A stretch of DNA of 64,000 nt from Maricaulis maris_C (GTDB lineage: Bacteria; Pseudomonadota; Alphaproteobacteria; Caulobacterales; Maricaulaceae): positions 868,001 to 932,000 of the forward strand of contig NZ_JAGDYT010000001.1 in the NCBI RefSeq assembly GCF_049116555.1. Direction: 5' to 3'. Of the stretch, positions 18,385 through 26,347 are shown in pieces (position 1 is the stretch's first letter; each line of letters begins with the position of its first letter). Under the pieces are notes generated by a model that made no database searches, was not told the origin of the DNA, and saw only the letters and a program-made list of their open reading frames with translations. A program made the translations under genes and the position numbers.

Positions 18385-19314
18385 ATGACATCCAATTCTC
18401 GCATCCTGCGGACCGGCATTGTCGGTGCCGGCGTGTTCGGCGGCTTTCACGCGTCGAAATACGCCGCACATGAGCGGGTCGAGCTGGTGGGTGTCTACGA
18501 GCCGGATCTTGAACGTGCTCGCGCGCTGGCCGAGAAGCACGGGGCCCGGGGCTTCGACAATTTTGCCGACTTCCTCGACCAGGTCGACGCGATAACGGTG
18601 GCCAGCCCGGCTGTGCACCATTTCGAGGCCGCCGCGACCGCACTGGCAATGGGCAAGCATGTCCTGGTGGAAAAGCCGATCGCCTCATCGGTCGAGGAGG
18701 CGCGTGAATTGATCGCGCTGGCCTCGAAATACGGCTGTGTGCTGCAGGTCGGTCACCAGGAGCGTTTCGTGTTCAACGCGATGGGTCTGTTCGCGGTCGA
18801 TGCGACGCCGATCAAGGTCACGGCCAGCCGGATGGGCCCGCCGTCAGATAGGTGCCTGGATGTCTCGGTCACGCTGGATCTGATGGTCCATGATCTCGAC
18901 CTTGTCATCGCCTTGTCCGGGGGCGCGGTGAAGACGGTGAAGGGGCTGGTCGATGAAGGCCGTTACGGGCATCCAGATGTCGCCAAGGCTCATCTGGTCT
19001 TCGACAATGGCTGTACCGCTGATCTGATCGCCAGTCGCGTGCATCATGAGCGGGACCGCAAGATGCGGGTCGAATATGAAACCGGCGTTCTGGAGATCGA
19101 CTTCGTCGCCAAGACATTTGAAAACTCGACGCCCTACGACCTCAATCCCGACTTTGCCGACGACCCCAGCGCCAGGGATTCCCTGGGCGCGAACGTCAAT
19201 GCCTTCATCGCCTCGGTGCTCGATGGCGCGCCCGTCGTGGTGCCGGGAATTGCCGGCTTGCGGGCGCTGGACGCGGCGCGGGCTGTCGATGGTGCACGCA
19301 CCTACGGCAGCTGA
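18385..19314 (+). CDS. Gfo/Idh/MocA-family oxidoreductase
   Basis: 309 residues from ATG at 18385 with ACGAGGTGA just upstream. The N-terminal Rossmann fold has GIVGAGVFGGFHASKY (about 11-26) and an acidic residue in VYEPDLERARAL. AITVASPAVHHFEAAATAL and HVLVEKPIASS follow, the latter being the conserved EKP of the family. The C-terminal sheet domain carries DLMVHDLDLVIAL. Members oxidise or reduce sugars and related compounds with NAD(P). The short C-terminal domain and the HDLDL motif resemble predicted UDP-N-acetylglucosamine-type dehydrogenases, but I would not assign a substrate. nadE begins 75 bases downstream. Confidence 0.85.
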   Translation: MTSNSRILRTGIVGAGVFGGFHASKYAAHERVELVGVYEPDLERARALAEKHGARGFDNFADFLDQVDAITVASPAVHHFEAAATALAMGKHVLVEKPIASSVEEARELIALASKYGCVLQVGHQERFVFNAMGLFAVDATPIKVTASRMGPPSDRCLDVSVTLDLMVHDLDLVIALSGGAVKTVKGLVDEGRYGHPDVAKAHLVFDNGCTADLIASRVHHERDRKMRVEYETGVLEIDFVAKTFENSTPYDLNPDFADDPSARDSLGANVNAFIASVLDGAPVVVPGIAGLRALDAARAVDGARTYGS

Positions 19315-19389
19315 CCCGGTCGGTATGACGGGCCCGTTCCGGGCGCGTCGCCACTTGCGGTCGCTCGCGGCGCGGTCTAAGTCGCGCGC

Positions 19390-21048
19390 ATGACCGATCG
19401 TATCCTGCTCGTTACCGCCCAGCTCAACCCGGTCGTCGGGGATATCGCGGGCAATCTGGCCAAGGCCCGTGCGGCCCATGCCGAGGCGCGTACGCGCGGC
19501 GGCGATATGGTTGTCTTCCCGGAAATGTTCCTGATGGGCTATCCGCCCGAGGATCTGGTGCTCAAACCCTCGGCGGTGGAAGCCTGCCGTGCGGCACTGG
19601 ATGACCTGGCCGCCATCACTCGCGACGGGCCCGCCATCCTCATCGGCCTGCCCTGGCGCCAGAACAAGCGTCTGCACAATGCCGTCGCCTTGCTTGATGA
19701 GGGGCAGCTCGTGGCGCTGCGCTTCAAGCATGAATTGCCCAATTACGCGGTCTTCGACGAGAAGCGTGTTTTCGTGCCGGGTCCGGTGCCGGAGATCGTC
19801 AAATGGCGCGGGATCAAGCTCGGCCTGCCGATCTGCGAGGATTTGTGGCTGAGAACCGTCCCCGAGGCGCTGATTGCGCAAGGGGCGGAGATGATCATCA
19901 CCCTCAATGGGTCGCCGTGGCGGCGGACGATCGAGCGCGAACGCAAACAGGCTTTCTCCAGCTGGTTCGACACGTGGGACAGTCCCAGGGCGATGATTTT
20001 CGTCAACCAGGTGGGGGGGCAGGACGAGCTTGTCTTCGACGGTGCCTCCTTCTCGCGTGACAGCGAGGGACGCGAGGTCCAGCGCCTGCCCGCCTTCGAG
20101 GAATGCATCGACGCGGTCGAATGGGTGAAAACCGACAAGGGCTGGTTTGGCGCCGGTGGGCAGGTGGTTTCGGTAAAGTCCGGCCTTGAGGCTGACTGGA
20201 AAGCCATGACCCTGGCCCTGCGCGACTACATCGAAAAAAACGGTTTCCCGGGCGTGGTGCTTGGCATGTCCGGCGGTATCGACAGCGCCATATCGGCCGC
20301 GATCGCCGTCGACGCATTGGGGGCCGACAAGGTCTGGGCGGTGATGATGCCGTCGAAATACACGTCGAGCGAAAGCTTCGAGGACGCCAAGGCCTGTGCC
20401 CAGGCGCTGGGGGTGCGCTATGACATTATCGATGTCGAGCCGACCATTGCCTCCTTCAACGCCATCCTGTCGACGCCCTTCAAGGGGACGAAGCCGGACA
20501 CGACCGAGGAAAACCTGCAATCGCGGGCCCGCGGTGTGGTGTTGATGGCGTTGTCCAACAAGTTCGGCCCGATGGTTCTCTCAACTGGCAACAAGTCGGA
20601 AATGGCCGTTGGCTATGCGACCCTCTATGGCGACATGAATGGCGGCTATAACGCGCTCAAGGACATCTACAAGACGGAAGTCTTCGAGCTGGCCTGGTGG
20701 CGCAATTCGGCCAATCACCAGGTCGGTCTCGGCCCGGTCGGCCAGGTCATTCCCGAGCGGATCATCACCAAGCCGCCCTCAGCCGAGCTGGCCGAGGATC
20801 AAAAAGACCAGGACAGCCTTCCGCCCTATGATGTGCTCGACGCCATTCTCTACGGTCTGGTCGAGGAGGAGCGCTCGGTTCGTGATCTCGTCGGGGACGG
20901 CCATGACGAGGCCGAGGTGAAGCGCATCGAGAACCTGCTCTATCGCGCGGAGTACAAGCGTCGCCAGGCCCCGCCGGGCGTGAAGATCGGCCCCAAGAAT
21001 TTCGGTCGCGACCGGCGTTATCCGATCACCAATCGTTTCCGGAATTAG
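19390..21048 (+). CDS. nadE: Glutamine-dependent NAD+ synthetase
   Basis: 552 residues, the two-domain form. The N-terminal nitrilase-like glutaminase has its triad in VVFPEMFLMGYPPEDL (Glu), RFKHELPNYAVFDEKR (Lys) and GLPICEDLW (Cys). The C-terminal synthetase has the pyrophosphate loop GMSGGIDSAISAAIAVDALG and LSTGNKSEMAVGYATLYGD. It amidates nicotinate adenine dinucleotide to NAD+ with ATP, using ammonia released from glutamine. The GTG/ATG choice is simple: ATG at 19390 gives the family N-terminus. Confidence 0.97.
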   Translation: MTDRILLVTAQLNPVVGDIAGNLAKARAAHAEARTRGGDMVVFPEMFLMGYPPEDLVLKPSAVEACRAALDDLAAITRDGPAILIGLPWRQNKRLHNAVALLDEGQLVALRFKHELPNYAVFDEKRVFVPGPVPEIVKWRGIKLGLPICEDLWLRTVPEALIAQGAEMIITLNGSPWRRTIERERKQAFSSWFDTWDSPRAMIFVNQVGGQDELVFDGASFSRDSEGREVQRLPAFEECIDAVEWVKTDKGWFGAGGQVVSVKSGLEADWKAMTLALRDYIEKNGFPGVVLGMSGGIDSAISAAIAVDALGADKVWAVMMPSKYTSSESFEDAKACAQALGVRYDIIDVEPTIASFNAILSTPFKGTKPDTTEENLQSRARGVVLMALSNKFGPMVLSTGNKSEMAVGYATLYGDMNGGYNALKDIYKTEVFELAWWRNSANHQVGLGPVGQVIPERIITKPPSAELAEDQKDQDSLPPYDVLDAILYGLVEEERSVRDLVGDGHDEAEVKRIENLLYRAEYKRRQAPPGVKIGPKNFGRDRRYPITNRFRN

Positions 21049-21314
21049 GGACGGCATCAGCTCGGACGGGGGCGGCGCGCCGGCGCATACTGCCGCCGGC
21101 GTGAACCATTTTTCACGGGCGCAGACTCAGACCCCTCAGATCTTGCCGACACGCGATGAGTCTCACGTCGATCCCGGATCGTGCTGATACGTGTCCGGGA
21201 AAAGCCCTGCGGATTGGTGGTGGAGGCTCCCGCCGCCTACCACCTGCGTCACCCCGTCACATTCTTGTGGTCCGTTATTTCTGTCAAAACAGAAACAACG
21301 GAATGGAGGTGGGC

Positions 21315-21863
21315 ATGACGGTTTTGGCGCGGCTTCCCGGAAGCGAGTGCAATCCGGCCCTGCCGGTTGTGGATACCGATAGGGTCACGACCCGCTTCGC
21401 GCCCTGTCACCCGGTGATCGCCTGGCTCGCCGGGTGCGCCGCGGCCGCATTGACCGCTTACTGGGCAATTGGGCTGGTCAGCCTGGCGGGGGGGCAAACG
21501 GCGCCGGGCGACTTCGTGCGAACCCTGATAGGAGCGCTGCCCGGCGCGGCGGGTTATGCCCTCCTCGTTGCGTTCCTGACAAGTATTCCCATGCCGCTTC
21601 TGGTCCTTGTTGAACGCGCCGCCCGATGGCGCCGTGGCATCTCGGACCTGTTGGCCGGTGCGGTGATGGGGGCCCTCTATGCGCAGCTGTTCGGCTGGCC
21701 GGTGCTGGACGGGCCGCGCGGCGTCGCCATCACGGCCTTCGCGGCGCTGAGCGGCGGTGTCGGTGGTCTGGCCTACTGGCTGGCAGCCGGGAGACCCGGT
21801 CACGAACTGACCATCAACCGGCCCGGCCAGGGCCATCCCGTCGCCCGACTGAGGGCGGATTGA
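21315..21863 (+). CDS. Membrane protein of unknown function, tandem copy 1
   Basis: 182 residues from ATG at 21315. GGAGGTGG sits just upstream and decides against the ATG at 21303, which lies inside that site. Four hydrophobic helices are seen (VIAWLAGCAAAALTAYWAIG; ALPGAAGYALLVAFLTSIPM; LLAGAVMGALYAQLFGWPVL; ALSGGVGGLAYWLAAG). The second half matches the next gene (SIPMPLLVLVERAARWRRGI..LLAGAVMGA versus ALPMLVLTSLIRRLGLRRPR..CAGALMGA), so the two are tandem duplicates. The gap between them is 31 bases. No known family recognised. Confidence 0.72.
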   Translation: MTVLARLPGSECNPALPVVDTDRVTTRFAPCHPVIAWLAGCAAAALTAYWAIGLVSLAGGQTAPGDFVRTLIGALPGAAGYALLVAFLTSIPMPLLVLVERAARWRRGISDLLAGAVMGALYAQLFGWPVLDGPRGVAITAFAALSGGVGGLAYWLAAGRPGHELTINRPGQGHPVARLRAD

Positions 21864-21894
21864 GCTCCACAATGACGGGCGAGGTGACAGGGAG

Positions 21895-22404
21895 ATGATA
21901 ATGGGCAGGTCGAACAAAATTCTGGGGAAGGCGCCTGTGCGGGCGTTCGGTTCCTGGGTGCTGGCCAGCTATGTGGCCGGCGTGCTGATCTCGATGGGTT
22001 TCGGTGCATTCATGTTGTTGGCTGAATCGGCGAACAGGGAGGCAGGCCTTCTCGCGATCACCATGTCACCGATCTATGGTTTGTTTGTGGGTGTTTTCGT
22101 CATCGCATTGACGGCGTTGCCGATGCTTGTTCTGACCAGCCTTATACGGCGCCTTGGCTTGCGACGGCCGCGCGCGGACCTTTGCGCCGGCGCGCTCATG
22201 GGCGCAGGCCTCGTCCAGATGTTCGGTCTTCCGATCATCTGGGGCGCCGATGGCAGTCCTCCTTGGCTGGCGGGACTGGCTCTGACAGCCAGTTTCGCGG
22301 CCGCCGGTGCCGCCAGCGCCTGGGTCTATTGGCGCGTAGCCGGTCGTCCGGGGCGCTTGGAGGATCCGGCCGACGAGGCCTTGAATGCGCATGTCTTCGA
22401 CTAG
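21895..22404 (+). CDS. Membrane protein of unknown function, tandem copy 2
   Basis: 169 residues with four hydrophobic helices (SWVLASYVAGVLISMGFGAF; YGLFVGVFVIALTALPM; LCAGALMGAGLVQMFGLPII; LALTASFAAAGAASAWVYW) and a short basic loop RRLGLRRPRAD between helices 2 and 3. A second ATG at 21901 is equally possible. It is a paralogue of the preceding gene: same helix count, same TxxPM..V..RR..R..L..GA.MGA..Q.FG.P pattern, and the same ending (AGRPG). gltX starts 89 bases downstream. No function can be assigned. Confidence 0.72.
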   Translation: MIMGRSNKILGKAPVRAFGSWVLASYVAGVLISMGFGAFMLLAESANREAGLLAITMSPIYGLFVGVFVIALTALPMLVLTSLIRRLGLRRPRADLCAGALMGAGLVQMFGLPIIWGADGSPPWLAGLALTASFAAAGAASAWVYWRVAGRPGRLEDPADEALNAHVFD

Positions 22405-22493
22405 CGTGCCGGCCCCTGTCCGCACCGCCCGCTTGCCCCGATGCCCCGACAGCGCTAAGCCCTGCGCCTCAATCTCTGTGAGGCTCCACGTCG

Positions 22494-23831
22494 ATGACCA
22501 AAGTCCGTTTTGCGCCCAGCCCGACCGGCAAGCTTCATGTCGGCAATGTCCGTACCGCGATCTTCAACTTCCTGTTTGCGCGCAAGGCGGGTGGCACTTT
22601 TGTGCTGCGTATTGACGATACCGATGTCGAACGCTCCACCCAGGCCTTCGAGGACGGCATTCGCGCCGACCTGACCTGGCTGGGCATTTCCTGGGACGAG
22701 ACCTTCAAGCAGTCCGACCGCTTCGACCGCTATGCGGCCGCGGCCGAGACGCTGAAGGCCAAGGGACTTCTCTACCCCTGCTTCGAGACCGGGGACGAGC
22801 TTGACCGCAAGCGCCGCCTGCAAATGGCCAATGGTCGTCCGCCGGTTTATGACCGCGCCGGCCTCGCGCTGACCGCTGACGAGATCGCCGCTTTCAAGGC
22901 CGAAGGGCGCAAGCCCCACTGGCGTTTCAAACTCTCGGGCAATCCGGTGCAGTGGGACGACATGGTGCGCGGCCATGTTTCGATCGAGACCTCCTCCCTG
23001 TCCGACCCGATCCTGATCCGCGAGGACGGCTCCTATCTCTACACCCTGCCCAGCGTGGTCGATGACATCGAAGCTGACATCACCCACATCATTCGCGGCG
23101 AGGATCACACCACCAATTCGGGCGCCCAGATCGAAGTCTTCGAAGCGCTTGGTGGCAAGGCGCCGCACTTCGGTCACCAGGCGCTGCTGGTCGGCGCAGA
23201 TGGTGGCAAATTGTCCAAGCGCCTCGGGTCTCTGGGCATCCAGGAGCTGCGCGACACCGAAGGGCTCGAACCGATGGCGATCATGTCGCTGCTGGCCAAG
23301 ATCGGTACCTCGGACCCGGTGGATGCCTTCGCGGACGTCGAGGGGCTTCTGGAGGGCTTTGACCTTGGCAAGCTGTCGCGCTCGCCAGCCCGCTTTGACG
23401 ATGAAGAGTTGAAACGCGTGAACGCCAAGCTCCTGCACGCCATGCCGTATGCAGTGGCCCAGCCGAAGCTGGCTGACCTTGGGGCCGACAAGGGCGAGGC
23501 GGTCTGGGAGGCCGTGCGCCCGAATCTGGAAGCGCTCGCCGATGCCAAGGCCTGGGCGGCGCTGATCGATGGCCCGGTGACCCCGGTCATCGAAGAGCCG
23601 GACTATGCCGCGGCCGCGGCCGAGCACTTGCCCGCCGGTGAGCTGGACGGTGACAGCTGGTCCGCCTGGACCGGTGCCCTGAAAGAGGCGACCGGTCGCA
23701 AGGGCAAGCAGCTCTTCATGCCGCTGCGCCTGATGCTGACCGGTGCCCCGCGTGGCCCGGAGATGGCGGTTCTTCTGCCGCTGATCGGCCGCGAGAAGGT
23801 GTTGAAGCGTCTGGCGGGTGAGGCGGCTTAG
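22494..23831 (+). CDS. gltX: Glutamate-tRNA ligase
   Basis: 445 residues of a class I synthetase. The HIGH element is present as APSPTGKLHVGNVRTA near residue 8-23 and the KMSKS element as KLSKRLGS near residue 240. RIDDTDVERS and IRGEDHTTNSGAQ complete the Glu-tRNA active site. The C-terminal 150 residues form the helical anticodon-binding part. Alphaproteobacteria often have two such enzymes, one of which prefers tRNA-Gln. The sequence alone does not decide which this is, so charging of tRNA-Glu is the default call. Confidence 0.95.
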   Translation: MTKVRFAPSPTGKLHVGNVRTAIFNFLFARKAGGTFVLRIDDTDVERSTQAFEDGIRADLTWLGISWDETFKQSDRFDRYAAAAETLKAKGLLYPCFETGDELDRKRRLQMANGRPPVYDRAGLALTADEIAAFKAEGRKPHWRFKLSGNPVQWDDMVRGHVSIETSSLSDPILIREDGSYLYTLPSVVDDIEADITHIIRGEDHTTNSGAQIEVFEALGGKAPHFGHQALLVGADGGKLSKRLGSLGIQELRDTEGLEPMAIMSLLAKIGTSDPVDAFADVEGLLEGFDLGKLSRSPARFDDEELKRVNAKLLHAMPYAVAQPKLADLGADKGEAVWEAVRPNLEALADAKAWAALIDGPVTPVIEEPDYAAAAAEHLPAGELDGDSWSAWTGALKEATGRKGKQLFMPLRLMLTGAPRGPEMAVLLPLIGREKVLKRLAGEAA

Positions 23832-23980
23832 GGCCGCCGCCTGCACCTGTCCGTCGATCGCATGCGGTGTGCAGGCTGACACGCGGCCTATGGTCGGGTG
23901 AACTCCGGGCGCCGGCTGGCCTCAAACTATATGAATATCCGTAGTTTGCTCGGGTTTGCACGATTGCGCTCCGCGCAAAG

Positions 23981-24051
23981 TGACAGGTTTGCTACCCTTT
24001 GTGTCAGGTTGTCTTGACAGTCACGCGTGGGAATGTCAGGTTTGTATGACA
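23981..24051. promoter_or_regulatory. Operator-like array TGTCA-N8-TGACA upstream of the XRE operon
   Basis: Two 18-bp palindromes share the form TGTCAGGTT....TGACA, at 24002-24019 and 24034-24051. A third half-site, TGACAGGTTTG, starts at 23981. Starts are 21 and 32 bases apart, close to two and three helical turns. A -35-like TTGACA at 24014-24019 lies inside the middle site. The likely binder is the XRE protein encoded at the end of the operon. Confidence 0.6.
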
Positions 24052-24081
24052 CTAAGTCACGTAAAGCTGATGGAGCGCAGG

Positions 24082-25035
24082 ATGAAACCTATTGGAAGCG
24101 GCAAGATGAGTATCGGCGGCTGGATTGCCATCGCGGTCGCGATCGTGATCGGCGCAACGGCGGGGCAGGCCAACGGCCAGACCGGCGCGCACACGGATCG
24201 TGCCAGACAGACCCTCAATACGCTGCAAATTGAGCGGGCAGGGTCCGAGAGCGGCCGCGATGTGCTCTTCATTCCTGGCCTCGCGACGGCCGGTGATGTG
24301 TGGGCCGGGACGGTCTTGGCGCTCGGCGACTCGGTCGATGCGCATGTCGTGACCCTTGATGGCTTTGGCGGCGCTTCGACGGTGGATCGCGGCGAAACCG
24401 GTGTCGTGACCGGCGCGGTGGCGGACCTGGTCGCCTGGCTTGAAGCCGGGCAGGCCGAGGATGTCGTCCTGGTGGGCCACTCCATGGGGGCCCAGATTGC
24501 CCTGCAGGTTGCGGCAGCAGCGCCGGACCGCGTTGGCGATGTCGTTGTGGTTGATAGCGCGCCCTTCTTTGCCCGCCTGTTCAATCCAGCCATCACGCAC
24601 GAACAGGCCGCCGGGTATGCGATCGGCGTCTCGGGCCAGATGGCGGCGGCACCGCGCGAACAATTCCTTGCAATCTCTCGCCAGGGTCTGGCCGTCCAGT
24701 CGATCAGCGAGGCCGGGCAGGCGCAGGTGATGACCTGGATGGAGCAAGCCGACCAGTCCGTCGTCAGCGCAGCCATGGGTGAGGTGATGGGGACCGATTA
24801 CAGCTCCGTGCTGCCCCATGTCTCTGCGCCGGTTACCGTTATGGTCGCCTGGAGCGAGGGCGCACCGATGAGCCCCGAAGCGCTCGAATCCGTGTATCGG
24901 GATCAGTATGCCGGTCTGGCCATGCTCGACCTGCACCGGATTGATGGGTCGCGCCATTTCATCATGCTGGACCAGCCGGACGCTTTCCGGTCCGTCCTGA
25001 CCGGTGTGATTGGCGCTGAAGGGGAGGACGGCTGA
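24082..25035 (+). CDS. Secreted or membrane-anchored alpha/beta hydrolase
   Basis: 317 residues from ATG at 24082, which GGAGCGCAGG precedes; upstream in-frame ATGs fall inside the operator region. An N-terminal helix MSIGGWIAIAVAIVIGATAG is a signal peptide or anchor. The hydrolase fold shows the oxyanion region FIPGLATAGDVW, nucleophile Ser134 in LVGHSMGAQ, and a C-terminal His in GSRHFIMLDQPDAF, with an Asp before it in the VTVMVAWSEG region less clear. The substrate is unknown. It is the first gene of a three-gene operon with a membrane protein (1-base overlap) and an XRE regulator, downstream of phased operators. Confidence 0.82.
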   Translation: MKPIGSGKMSIGGWIAIAVAIVIGATAGQANGQTGAHTDRARQTLNTLQIERAGSESGRDVLFIPGLATAGDVWAGTVLALGDSVDAHVVTLDGFGGASTVDRGETGVVTGAVADLVAWLEAGQAEDVVLVGHSMGAQIALQVAAAAPDRVGDVVVVDSAPFFARLFNPAITHEQAAGYAIGVSGQMAAAPREQFLAISRQGLAVQSISEAGQAQVMTWMEQADQSVVSAAMGEVMGTDYSSVLPHVSAPVTVMVAWSEGAPMSPEALESVYRDQYAGLAMLDLHRIDGSRHFIMLDQPDAFRSVLTGVIGAEGEDG

Positions 25036-25427
25036 TGATGGCCGCAAATGCACGCCGCTACATGATCCACTTCGGCAGCGCGATGCTGCTCTATATGGCG
25101 ACGCTTTTTGGATCCGTCTTCCTGTTGAACGCTGGCGAATTCGGCCCGGCTCTGCGCGGCCTCATTGCCATCTTGCCGGTGTTGCCGGGACTCGGGGCCT
25201 TGTGGGCGGTCATGGTTTTCTATCGCTCGCTGGACGAGTTCAAACAGCGCATCCTTGCCGAGGCGATGATCATCGCGGCCCTGCTGACAGGTTTCGGTAC
25301 CTTCGCCTACGGCTTTCTGGAGGGCGCGCTGGACCTGCCGGCAATCCCGATGATCTGGGTCTTCCCGGTCATGATCGGCCTGTGGGGTCTGGTCGGGTGC
25401 TTCCAGAAATACGTGGTGTACCGGTGA
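25035..25427 (+). CDS. Four-helix membrane protein in XRE operon
   Basis: 130 residues, ATG overlapping the hydrolase stop by one base. Four hydrophobic segments are visible (MIHFGSAMLLYMATLFGSVF; GLIAILPVLPGLGALWAVM; EAMIIAALLTGFGTFAYGF; IPMIWVFPVMIGLWGLVGCF). A charged loop FYRSLDEFKQRILAE lies between helices 2 and 3, and this D-E-(F)-(K/Q)-(Q/R) loop recurs in small membrane proteins encoded next to YozG-like XRE regulators. Its stop overlaps the XRE start by four bases (GTGA). Function unknown; a membrane partner of the regulator or a transport-like role is only an inference. Confidence 0.78.
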   Translation: MMAANARRYMIHFGSAMLLYMATLFGSVFLLNAGEFGPALRGLIAILPVLPGLGALWAVMVFYRSLDEFKQRILAEAMIIAALLTGFGTFAYGFLEGALDLPAIPMIWVFPVMIGLWGLVGCFQKYVVYR

Positions 25428-25627
25428 AGAATCGCCTGCGTGTCCTGCGCGCCGAGAGACGCTGGAGCCAGGCCGAGCTGGGCGAGCGTGTCGGCGTCTC
25501 TCGCCAGGCCATCAATGCGGTCGAGACGGGCAAGCATGATCCGTCATTGACCCTGGCCTTCGCCCTGGCCGGCGCCTTTGCGTTGACCATCGAGGATGTC
25601 TTCGACCCGAACGGAGAGGCGGACTGA
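25424..25627 (+). CDS. Small XRE/YozG-like HTH regulator (GTG start)
   Basis: 67 residues starting with GTG at 25424, coupled to the previous stop. Nearly the whole protein is one Cro/CI helix-turn-helix: LRVLRAERRWSQAELGERVG then VSRQAINAVETGKHDPSLTL and IEDVF. The SQAELG...VSRQ.I...E.GK..PSL pattern is typical of YozG-type transcription factors that control their own membrane-protein neighbours. It most likely binds the TGTCA-N8-TGACA sites at the head of the operon, 1.4 kb upstream. It ends one base before the convergent LOG gene. Confidence 0.9.
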   Translation: MKNRLRVLRAERRWSQAELGERVGVSRQAINAVETGKHDPSLTLAFALAGAFALTIEDVFDPNGEAD

Positions 25628-26227
25628 TCAGTCCGCCTCTTTGGCGTTGACCGCGTCTTTCTCGTCGAGCTGGGCGCAGATGCGGGCAATCGCCAGATCA
25701 GCCCGATCGATCAGCTCGATATGGTCGGCCAGGGATTGCGGGGTAAAGCCCTCGCGGACCGTGTGCGCAATCAGATCGATGAAGGGCGACCAGAAGCCGT
25801 CCGTGTTGAGGAAGACAATCGGCTTGTCCTGAAGTTCGAGTTGCTGGCGCGAGATGACATCGAAGACTTCTTCCAGTGTTCCGGTGCCGCCGGGCAGGAT
25901 GATATAGGCGTCGCTTTCGGCGATGAGCTGGCTCTTGCGCTCGCTCATTGTCTCGACAATCTTGATCTCGACGTCTTCGAGATGACCTTCGCGGGCGATC
26001 AGGAAGCCGGGTATGATTCCATAGACGGTTCCGCCCTCGGCAGCGGCGGACGAGGCGGCAATCCCCATCAGGCCGACATCGCCGCCGCCATAGACAAGGC
26101 GGCACTCGGCGCGGGCAATGGCTTGACCGACCGCCGCGGCTGCATCTGCATAGGATTTGCGTTCACCCATACGTGATCCGCAGAAGACACCAATCGACCT
26201 TAGTTTTGCCATCGTGACATCACTCAT
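25628..26227 (-). CDS. LOG-family protein (Rossman-fold nucleotide hydrolase type)
   Basis: 199 residues from ATG at 26227; a second ATG at 26212 is also possible. The family motif PGGTGTLEEVFDVI is at about residue 108-121 and an upstream YGGGDVGLMGIAASSA is typical of TIGR00730/LOG proteins. SIGVFCGSRMGERKSY opens the fold. Family members release nucleobases from nucleoside monophosphates, and some make cytokinin. In bacteria most are general phosphoribohydrolases. It is convergent with the XRE operon and divergent from the LysM gene. Confidence 0.92.
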   Translation of the reverse strand: MSDVTMAKLRSIGVFCGSRMGERKSYADAAAAVGQAIARAECRLVYGGGDVGLMGIAASSAAAEGGTVYGIIPGFLIAREGHLEDVEIKIVETMSERKSQLIAESDAYIILPGGTGTLEEVFDVISRQQLELQDKPIVFLNTDGFWSPFIDLIAHTVREGFTPQSLADHIELIDRADLAIARICAQLDEKDAVNAKEAD

Positions 26228-26347
26228 ATTTGCTTTATCGAACCGGGATGCTATTCGCCGAAGGCTGACGGCGCGAGGTTTGCATCCAGTTCCGGTATGC
26301 CGGAGCGCATTTTTGTGTCCAGCCGAATTGACGACGGGAGAGCCGCC

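Noticed and set aside
18844..20520. A 558-codon open frame on the minus strand over nadE
   Set aside because: The plus strand encodes an intact NAD synthetase. The opposite frame reads as Arg/Gly/Asp-rich noise typical of antisense frames in high-GC DNA.
24014..24050. TTGACA with a -10 element as an independent sigma-70-type promoter
   Set aside because: No good -10 hexamer lies 16 to 18 bases on, so I only report TTGACA as part of the operator array.
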